Source: Croceibacterium_A sp039927815 | Lineage (GTDB): Bacteria; Pseudomonadota; Alphaproteobacteria; Sphingomonadales; Sphingomonadaceae | Direction: 5' to 3' | Length of the DNA stretch: 22,719 nt | Assembly (NCBI GenBank): GCA_039927815.1 | Contig: JBDSUJ010000145.1 | Location: 1 to 22,719, forward strand | In this document: positions 17,656 through 22,719 of the stretch, piece by piece | Numbering within the stretch: the first letter of the stretch is position 1 | How the letters are laid out: every line of letters begins with the position of its first letter | Translations under genes and position numbers: made by a program | The notes under the pieces: model-generated | Database searches by the model: none | Seen by the model: the letters and a program-made list of their open reading frames with translations, nothing else | What the model was told of the DNA's origin: nothing

Positions 17656-17725
17656 GGAGCACCGCGGCCGATCCGAAATTGCTGGTGCGACACCGCCTGT
17701 TTCCAGGACCGCGCCGCGGCACTCC
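17656..17725 (-). ncRNA. candidate structured RNA element between rpsK and rpoA
   Basis: In the - strand RNA, twelve bases at 17725-17714 pair with 17667-17656 over their full length, with two G-U pairs that exist only in this strand's transcript. Within the 46-nt enclosed region there are two more hairpins: CCTG-GAAA-CAGG at 17707-17696, a GNRA tetraloop, and GGTG-TCG-CACC at 17694-17684. The first arm starts 2 nt after the rpsK stop. Together they make a three-stem multiloop. I know no described element here, and no covariation could be tested. Confidence 0.4.
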
Positions 17726-17727
17726 GA

Positions 17728-18117
17728 TCAGACGCGGCGGCGCTTAGACGGCCGGACCCCATTATGGGGGATCGGCGTCACGTCACGGATGGATGTGATG
17801 GTGAAGCCGACCGCTTGCAAGGCCCGGAGCGCGCTTTCGCGTCCCGAACCCGGCCCCTTGATCTCCACTTCCAGCGTGCGCACGCCGTGCTCGGCGGCTT
17901 TCTTGCCGGCATCGTCGGCGGCGACCTGGGCGGCATAGGGAGTCGATTTGCGGCTCCCCTTGAAACCCATCGCACCCGCGCTGGACCAGCTGATCGCATT
18001 GCCTTGCGCGTCGGTGATGGTGATCATCGTGTTGTTGAAGCTGGCGTTCACGTGCGCGACGCCACTTGAAATGTTCTTGCGCTCGCGCCGTTTAATGCGC
18101 TGCGGTGCCTGTGCCAT
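17728..18117 (-). CDS. rpsK: 30S ribosomal protein S11
   Basis: A 129-residue protein of the small-subunit platform. The sequence keeps GVAHVNASFNNTMITITD, WSSAGAMGFKGSRKSTPYAA and the C-terminal DVTPIPHNGVRPSKRRRV, all highly conserved in S11; length is normal. GGGAG nine bases before the ATG at 18117 serves as ribosome site. It follows rpsM by 15 bp. The next gene, rpoA, comes directly, with no rpsD between them, as is usual in alphaproteobacteria. Confidence 0.97.
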   Translation of the reverse strand: MAQAPQRIKRRERKNISSGVAHVNASFNNTMITITDAQGNAISWSSAGAMGFKGSRKSTPYAAQVAADDAGKKAAEHGVRTLEVEIKGPGSGRESALRALQAVGFTITSIRDVTPIPHNGVRPSKRRRV

Positions 18118-18132
18118 GTCTCGTCGGCTCCC

Positions 18133-18501
18133 TTACTTCTTCTTGCCGGCGATCGGCTTCGCCTTGCCCTTGCGGGTACGGGCGTTGGTGTGGGTGCGCT
18201 GGCCGCGGACCGGCAGGCCCTTGCGGTGGCGCAACCCGCGATAGCAGGCCAGATCCATCAAACGCTTGATGTTCATCGCCGTGTCGCGCCGCAGGTCACC
18301 TTCGACCGAGAAATCGGCGTCGATCGTTTCACGGATCTGCAGAACCTCGGCGTCGGACAGGTCCTGCACGCGACGGCTGTGATCGATGCCCAGCTTGTCG
18401 GCGATCTTTTTCGCCGAGGTCGGGCCAATTCCGTGAATGTACGTCAGCGCGACGATCACGCGCTTGTTGGTGGGGAGGTTTACCCCGGCAATACGAGCCA
18501 C
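18133..18501 (-). CDS. rpsM: 30S ribosomal protein S13
   Basis: A 122-residue protein of the small-subunit head that contacts the tRNA in the P site and the L5 bridge. MARIAGVNLPTNKR, LTYIHGIGPTSAKKI, the CYRGLRHRKGLPVRGQRTHTNARTRKG region (two adjacent runs) and a Lys-rich C-terminal tail identify S13. The start is GTG at 18501, seven bases after GGAG; an ATG further upstream (18520) is in a different frame. First gene of the rpsM-rpsK-rpoA-rplQ group, downstream of a long leader and two candidate promoters. Confidence 0.97.
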   Translation of the reverse strand: MARIAGVNLPTNKRVIVALTYIHGIGPTSAKKIADKLGIDHSRRVQDLSDAEVLQIRETIDADFSVEGDLRRDTAMNIKRLMDLACYRGLRHRKGLPVRGQRTHTNARTRKGKAKPIAGKKK

Positions 18502-18668
18502 TTAGTTCTCCATGCTCCACAGAGGACGGCCCATGCGGGCGGCCCCTATCTCATCGCGGTTGTTCATCCGCTTGCCCGAGACTTGCCGCGGAACGGCAAA
18601 ATAACCGGTCGGCATGCATCGATCTGCAGCCTGCCGGATTAAACCCTCGATTGAGCGAATGGACTGCG

Positions 18669-18697
18669 CGCTTAGGGCGATTCGCTGAAGAGGTCAA
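18669..18697 (-). promoter_or_regulatory. second candidate sigma-70 promoter for rpsM operon
   Basis: TTGACC (18697-18692), a 17-bp spacer and TAAGCG (18674-18669) on the - strand. The -35 box is good; the -10 box is poor. Confidence 0.35.
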
Positions 18698-18726
18698 CCG
18701 GGCGCGTCAACAGCTCAATGCAGGAC

Positions 18727-18745
18727 CAGCGGCGAGCCGCCACTG
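18727..18745 (-). promoter_or_regulatory. hairpin in the rpsM leader
   Basis: On the - strand CAGTGGCG, loop GCT, CGCCGCTG form an eight-pair stem with one G-U. CAATG before it and CATTG after it can extend the element with an internal loop. It lies ~30-50 nt after the predicted start of the upstream promoter's transcript. Confidence 0.35.
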
Positions 18746-18780
18746 CCTCATTGCCGGGTTAAGTCCGGTGCGCAAAGCCC

Positions 18781-18809
18781 GTTATATCGCACTCACGGCC
18801 GCGCGTCAA
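18781..18809 (-). promoter_or_regulatory. strong sigma-70 promoter overlapping the adk stop
   Basis: TTGACG (18809-18804), a spacer of exactly 17 bp and TATAAC (18786-18781) on the - strand, five of six matches to each consensus hexamer. The TGA inside TTGACG is the adk stop codon. It should drive rpsM-rpsK-rpoA-rplQ independently of the upstream secY-adk transcript. Confidence 0.6.
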
Positions 18810-19492
18810 AACCCCGTCCCACGCGGACTTTCTTGCACGCCTCGGTCTCCGTCGAGGACCCCGTCAATCGCCGTACTGACGACTTCGATCGGCGCCATGC
18901 CATCGACGCGGGTGACGATCCCACGCGCATCGTAGAGCGGCAGGATCGGTGCAGTCTTGGCACGGTATTCGGCCATGCGCGTGCGCACGGTGTCCTCGTT
19001 GTCGTCCTTGCGCCGCTTGAATTCGTGGCCGCCGCACTTGTCGCAAGTGCCCGCCGTCCGCGGGCGCTTGAATTCGTCATGGTAACCCTCGCCGCACTTG
19101 GCGCAGGAATACCGCCCGACGATGCGGCGCACGAGTTCGTCCTCGTCCACCACCAGTTCGATGACATGATCGAGCGCGCGGCCATGATTGGCGAGCAGCG
19201 CGTCGAGCGCCTTTGCCTGGTCCGCCGTGCGCGGGTAGCCGTCGAAGATCGCACCGGTCGAACGACCCATCGCCACCAGCTCCGCATCGATCAGCGCCGA
19301 CACCATCGCGTCCGATACCAACTCGCCGCGCTCCATGACCGCCTTGGCCTCGATACCGACCGGGGTTTGCGCGGCCACGGCGGCGCGCAGCATGTCGCCT
19401 GTCGAAAGTTGGCGCATGCCGTGGCGCTCGATCAGGCGCGACGCCTGCGTGCCCTTGCCCGCGCCAGGCGGGCCAAGAAGGATGATGTTCAC
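18806..19492 (-). CDS. adk: adenylate kinase, zinc-LID type
   Basis: A 228-residue enzyme that interconverts ATP + AMP and 2 ADP. The P-loop GPPGAGKGT is at 7-15, the AMP-binding STGDMLR follows at 30-36, and FDGYPRT is at 83-89. The LID domain carries a four-cysteine zinc site: Cys130, Cys133, Cys150 and Cys153 (CAKC and CDKC), as in Gram-positive and some alphaproteobacterial long-type kinases. The C-terminal tail (GVQESPRGTGF) is a little longer than the usual ~215 residues. The ATG at 19492 has GGGGAG about nine bases upstream. It lies 25 bp after secY; the stop codon is part of the promoter for the next operon. Confidence 0.96.
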   Translation of the reverse strand: MNIILLGPPGAGKGTQASRLIERHGMRQLSTGDMLRAAVAAQTPVGIEAKAVMERGELVSDAMVSALIDAELVAMGRSTGAIFDGYPRTADQAKALDALLANHGRALDHVIELVVDEDELVRRIVGRYSCAKCGEGYHDEFKRPRTAGTCDKCGGHEFKRRKDDNEDTVRTRMAEYRAKTAPILPLYDARGIVTRVDGMAPIEVVSTAIDGVLDGDRGVQESPRGTGF

Positions 19493-19517
19493 AGCTCTCC
19501 CCCCGTTCGCGCGGCAG

Positions 19518-20879
19518 CTACCGCAAGCGGCCCTTGAGCTTCGCCTTCTTGATCAGGTCGCCATACTGATGCGCCAGCAAGTGCGACTGAATCTGGCTGA
19601 TGGTATCGACGGTCACGTTGACCACGATGAGCAGGCTGGTGCCCCCCATCACCATCGGAATGCCCGTCTGCTTGAACATGTACTCCGGCACCACGCACAC
19701 GATCGTCAGGTACAGCGCCCCAATCACCGTGATGCGGGTCAGGATATAGTCGAGATAGTCGGCGGTCCGCTTGCCCGGGCGGATGCCGGGGATGAATCCG
19801 CCGTTCTTCTTCAGGTTGTCGGCCGTCTCCTCTGGATTGAAGATCAGCGACACGTAGAAGAAACAGAAGAAGATGATGCCGAGCGCGTAAAGCATCAGAT
19901 ACAGCGGCTCGCCGTGCTGGAGATACTGGTTGAGCGTCTGGATCACGCCATAGACCGCGCTGTCGGTGTTGACCGCGTTGCCCGCAAACTGCGTGATCGT
20001 GAGCGGGAGCAGCAGAAGCGAACTGGCGAAGATCGGGGGAATAACGCCGGCGGTGTTGATCTTGAGCGGCAGATGGCTGCGGTCGGCCTGCATCCCGCGC
20101 GCACTGGCGCGTTTGGGATACTGGATCAGCAGGCGGCGGGTCGCGCGCTCCATGAAGCAGATGCCGAGGATCAGCGCGACCAGGATGATCAGGAACCCGA
20201 TGATCACGAACGCACTGATTGAGCCCGAGCGGCCGCCTTCGAACAGCTGTGACGCGAAAGTCGGGAAACGCGACACGATGCCCGCCATGATGATGAGCGA
20301 CACCCCGTTGCCGATTCCGCGGCTGGTGATCTGTTCGCCCAGCCACAGCAGGAACATGGTCCCGCCGATGAGATTGATGACGGCGGTCACGCGGAACACC
20401 ATGCCGGGGTTGACGACCGCCTGGAGGCCGCTCGACGCGCCATAAGCCTCAAGACCCGAAGCCAGGAACCAGCCCTGGATCGCGCATAGCAGCACCGCGC
20501 CATAACGGGTGTACTGGTTGAGCTTCTTGCGCCCCGCCTCGCCTTCCTTTTTCAAGGCCATCAGCGACGGATGAAGCGATGCGGCCATCTGCACCACGAT
20601 CGACGCGGTGATGTAGGGCATGATGCCGAGTGCGATCAGGCTCATCCGCTCGAGGCTGCCGCCCGAGAATGTATTGAACAGGTCGAGTATGCCGCCCTTG
20701 GTCTGCTGATATAGGCTCGACAGGATGAGCGGATTGACGCCGGGCAACGGCACGAAGCTGAGGAACCGGAACACCACCAGCGCGCCGATGGTGAACCAGA
20801 TGCGCTGCTTGAGCTCGGTCGCCTTGCCGAAGTTGGCAAGGTTGAGGTTACTCGCGATATTGTCGGCGCGTGATGCCAT
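19518..20879 (-). CDS. secY: protein translocase subunit SecY
   Basis: A 453-residue inner-membrane protein with ten predicted helices, the channel of the Sec translocon. The N-terminus has ELKQRIWFTIGALVVFRF, followed by the plug region FSGGSLERMSLIALGIMPYITASI (in two runs), GEAGRKKLNQYTRYG, GGTMFLLWLGEQITSRGIGNG (two runs), and the C-terminal GIRPGKRTADYLDYILTRIT and LIVVNVTVDTISQIQ, all typical of SecY. The length fits. The ATG at 20879 is preceded by only a weak AAGG, 12 bases away. Follows rplO with a 110-bp gap and leads to adk. Confidence 0.97.
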   Translation of the reverse strand: MASRADNIASNLNLANFGKATELKQRIWFTIGALVVFRFLSFVPLPGVNPLILSSLYQQTKGGILDLFNTFSGGSLERMSLIALGIMPYITASIVVQMAASLHPSLMALKKEGEAGRKKLNQYTRYGAVLLCAIQGWFLASGLEAYGASSGLQAVVNPGMVFRVTAVINLIGGTMFLLWLGEQITSRGIGNGVSLIIMAGIVSRFPTFASQLFEGGRSGSISAFVIIGFLIILVALILGICFMERATRRLLIQYPKRASARGMQADRSHLPLKINTAGVIPPIFASSLLLLPLTITQFAGNAVNTDSAVYGVIQTLNQYLQHGEPLYLMLYALGIIFFCFFYVSLIFNPEETADNLKKNGGFIPGIRPGKRTADYLDYILTRITVIGALYLTIVCVVPEYMFKQTGIPMVMGGTSLLIVVNVTVDTISQIQSHLLAHQYGDLIKKAKLKGRLR

Positions 20880-20903
20880 GGGATGTCAAATGCCTTGCCT
20901 GGC

Positions 20904-20972
20904 CGGGCAGGTGCCCGTCCCCCTCGTAAGGTCGCCCATATAGGCGCCGGGCGGGATCGCACAAACCCCGCC
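20904..20972 (-). promoter_or_regulatory. two hairpins in the rplO-secY gap
   Basis: On the - strand, GGCGGG/CCCGCC (20972-20967 with 20955-20950, 11-nt loop) lies 18 nt after the rplO stop, and CGGGC-ACCT-GCCCG (20917-20904) lies 25 nt before the secY ATG. Neither is followed by a U tract. They may be processing or attenuation structures, or simply GC-rich sequence. Confidence 0.3.
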
Positions 20973-20989
20973 AGGCTAAACCCTATGGA

Positions 20990-21562
20990 TTATTCGGCGG
21001 CCGGCGCCTTGGCGCCCTTCTTTGGCGCGCGTGCGGCGGCCGTGGTCTTGCGCGCTGCTGCGCCCGCGGCCTTCTTCTCGGCGGCCTTCTCGGCCGCCGG
21101 CTTGACCACGATGACATCGACCGACCCGCCGGCCTTTTCGATCGCCTCGCGCGCACCCTTGGACACGCCCGCAACCGTGAACTTGAGCGCCGACGTCACC
21201 ACACCCTTGCCGAGCAGGCGCACGCCATGCTTGCCGCCACGAGCCACGCCCGCCGCCTGCAGCGCCGCCTGATCGATCACCGCCTTGGCATCGAGCTTGC
21301 CTTCGTCGACCAGCTTCTGCAGCTGGCCCAGGTTCACTTCGGCATAGTCCTTGCCAAACGGGTTGTTGAAGCCACGCTTTGGCAGCCGCATGTGGAGCGG
21401 CATCTGGCCGCCTTCGAAGCCCTTCACGGCGACGCCCGAACGGCTCTTCTGGCCCTTCTGGCCGCGCCCGGCAGTCTTGCCCTTGCCCGAGCCGATGCCC
21501 CGGCCGACGCGCATGCGCTCCTTACGGGCGCCGGCATTGTCGCGGATGTCGTTAAGTTTCAT
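20990..21562 (-). CDS. rplO: 50S ribosomal protein L15
   Basis: A 190-residue large-subunit protein. The N-terminal MKLNDIRDNAGARKERMRVG and RGIGSGKGKTAGRGQKGQKS, then GFEGGQMPLHMRLPKRGFNN, are the hallmark of L15 (each listed as a separate run). The core ends near residue 155 and is followed by an Ala/Lys-rich tail (~155-190) longer than in E. coli (144 residues), as is common in sphingomonads. The ATG at 21562 has only a weak GAGTG before it. In most bacteria the gene just upstream is rpmD; here it is an acyltransferase gene ending 73 bp away. Confidence 0.96.
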   Translation of the reverse strand: MKLNDIRDNAGARKERMRVGRGIGSGKGKTAGRGQKGQKSRSGVAVKGFEGGQMPLHMRLPKRGFNNPFGKDYAEVNLGQLQKLVDEGKLDAKAVIDQAALQAAGVARGGKHGVRLLGKGVVTSALKFTVAGVSKGAREAIEKAGGSVDVIVVKPAAEKAAEKKAAGAAARKTTAAARAPKKGAKAPAAE

Positions 21563-21634
21563 GTCAGTGCACTCGCTTTCGCTTTTGTCGCGCGGTTTGG
21601 GAAGCGGGGCCCTTAGCCGCGCATCTTCCGTTTG

Positions 21635-22719
21635 TCACCCGCGATCAACATCATCGTCAATCGGTCGTGAGTTGACTCTTTTTACGTCGCCCACCGCGCC
21701 GTTGCGACCAGCCAGCTTCGCGGTGGATAGCTGAGCGGGCCCGCACTGCGACGTGTCTTCATCGCGTCCTTGCCGCCAAGGCCACAACGCCGCTGCCTCA
21801 GACTGCGCAGCAAGGCCGCGTGCGCGTCCGAACCGACGGCGAAGGTACCGGTCGACGGGACGCTCGAAAACGAGGTTGATTGCCACCGCGACGCCAATGG
21901 CCAAGGCCATGCTGACGATCATGACTCCCGCCAAAAGCATTCCGTGCGTGAAGCCCAGGCTCACGGCGGTTTTTTCAAGCGCGGTCAAAACAAAAGGGTG
22001 AGTAAGGTACAAGGCATAGCTGGCGGCGCCCAGCAAAAGCATCCCGGGGTGCTGCCAGACATATCCCTGCCGCTCGAGCTGAATCGCGCCCAGCACCACC
22101 GCGGCCGCCGGCAAGCCAATCGAGACCACCCGAAGGGGCACAACCGGAACCACTTGAGGATAAAGCACAATCCACCCGATCCCCGCCGCTATGGCCATGC
22201 CGGCCAGCACACCGGCGACCGGATGCGGCCGCAGCCGAGGTACGATGAGCCCAATGGTCATGCCGTAACCGAACTCGAGCACGAGCGGTGAGGCGTAGAA
22301 TTGGCCGATGGCGCCAGCGGGCGTGAAAACCGCGCCGACGGCAACGAAGGCCGCCAGCACAGAGCATACTAAAGTCACGCGCAGGACCACCGACCGCATC
22401 GCCAGCCCGGCCGCGAAAAGCACGTAGAAGAACATCTCGTAATTCAACGTCCACCCGGGAAATAGTACCGGCTGGATGAGGCCATTGCTCTTGCGGAAAG
22501 GAATGAACAGTAGCGACTTGACGAGCTCGTCCACTGCGGTCCCGGTCGCTTTCACGAACGTCGGCGCGATCAGCGCTATAGCATAGATCGCCAGGGTCGC
22601 GGCCCAGTAGAGCGGCACGATGCGGATCAGCCGGTTGACGATGAACTCGCCGGGGCGGACCGGGCGGTCGGAAGTGGTATGGACCATCACCAGGCCGCTG
22701 ATCACGAAGAACAGATCGA
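21635..22719 (-). CDS. acyltransferase 3 family membrane protein (OafA/YrhL-like), 5' end cut by window
   Basis: A membrane protein of the acyltransferase-3 family, whose members acetylate or succinylate sugars of O-antigen, exopolysaccharide or other surface glycans. The reading frame is open to the right edge, and the first visible residues, DLFFVISGLVMV, are the end of the family motif normally ~40-50 residues inside the protein, so the start is outside the window. About nine hydrophobic segments follow, with NRLIRIVPLYW, FPGWTLNYEMFFY and ASYALYLTHPFVL as family signatures; the catalytic His of the first helix is not visible. After the last helix (FERPVDRYLRRRFG) there is a hydrophilic tail of ~60 residues with no recognisable domain, longer than usual. 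The gene is in the same direction as rplO, in the place where rpmD is expected, and has visibly more A/T-rich stretches than its neighbours. Confidence 0.88.
   Translation of the reverse strand, partial: DLFFVISGLVMVHTTSDRPVRPGEFIVNRLIRIVPLYWAATLAIYAIALIAPTFVKATGTAVDELVKSLLFIPFRKSNGLIQPVLFPGWTLNYEMFFYVLFAAGLAMRSVVLRVTLVCSVLAAFVAVGAVFTPAGAIGQFYASPLVLEFGYGMTIGLIVPRLRPHPVAGVLAGMAIAAGIGWIVLYPQVVPVVPLRVVSIGLPAAAVVLGAIQLERQGYVWQHPGMLLLGAASYALYLTHPFVLTALEKTAVSLGFTHGMLLAGVMIVSMALAIGVAVAINLVFERPVDRYLRRRFGRARGLAAQSEAAALWPWRQGRDEDTSQCGPAQLSTAKLAGRNGAVGDVKRVNSRPIDDDVDRG

Larger units (their letters stand above)
18502..18805 (-). other. adk-rpsM intergenic region: two promoters and a structured leader, no gene
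   Basis: These 304 bases hold no convincing gene in any frame. A strong promoter-like pair overlaps the adk stop, and a second, weaker one lies in the middle (18669-18697). If the first is used, the transcript has a leader of about 270 nt before rpsM. Within it a stem of eight pairs with a 3-nt loop (18727-18745) is enclosed by CAATG/CATTG arms, a possible regulatory structure. The last bases contain the rpsM ribosome site. Confidence 0.5.

Noticed and set aside
16566..17747. 393-codon open frame on the + strand over rpoA
   Set aside because: Antisense of rpoA with no recognisable domain; explained by high GC.
21632..21660. TTGACG-17-TGACAA on the - strand as promoter for rplO
   Set aside because: The -10 part matches only two of six consensus bases, and it lies within the end of the acyltransferase gene.

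Overview
The window looks like a high-GC alphaproteobacterial chromosome, most likely a sphingomonad (Sphingomonadales). The grounds are the GC-rich codon use, the mdh-sucD-sucA-sucB-lpd order of the TCA block, the secY-adk-rpsM-rpsK-rpoA-rplQ ribosomal block without rpsD, and the character of the accessory proteins (DUF4403 lipoprotein, S9 peptidase after rplQ, small Gly/Tyr/Asn-rich secreted protein). The assignment rests on recognition of protein families and gene order, not on a database search.

Left part, + strand. A GGDEF-EAL cyclic-di-GMP protein, cut by the left edge, comes first (1-1914). A compact TCA/2-oxo-acid dehydrogenase operon follows (2111-9696): malate dehydrogenase, a 65-residue two-helix membrane protein, succinyl-CoA synthetase alpha, and E1, E2 and E3 of 2-oxoglutarate dehydrogenase. 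The small membrane gene overlaps the stop of mdh and the start of sucD, so it is locked in by translational coupling. It occupies the place where sucC lies in many other alphaproteobacteria; sucC is not in the window. After lpd come a VOC-fold protein, a DUF4403-like lipoprotein behind a candidate EcfG (general stress sigma) promoter, a PepSY-like two-helix membrane protein, and a TRIC/UPF0126 channel protein that overlaps it by ATGA. A hairpin at 13029-13068 closes this side.

Right part, - strand. Read in the direction of transcription (from 22719 down): an acyltransferase-3 membrane protein cut by the right edge, rplO, secY, adk, then a strong promoter and a ~270-nt leader, rpsM, rpsK, a candidate structured RNA, rpoA, rplQ, a hairpin, a secreted prolyl-oligopeptidase-family peptidase, and a small secreted protein with a glycine-rich hydrophobic segment. 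The acyltransferase stands directly before rplO, where rpmD would be expected, so the spc-type operon appears to be interrupted.

Most genes are housekeeping. The points worth a second look are mainly at the joints: the coupled small membrane gene between mdh and sucD, the acyltransferase before rplO, the candidate RNA elements around rpsM/rpoA/rplQ, and two possible stress-sigma promoters in front of envelope/secreted proteins. I saw no CRISPR array, tRNA, rRNA, insertion sequence or phage gene.
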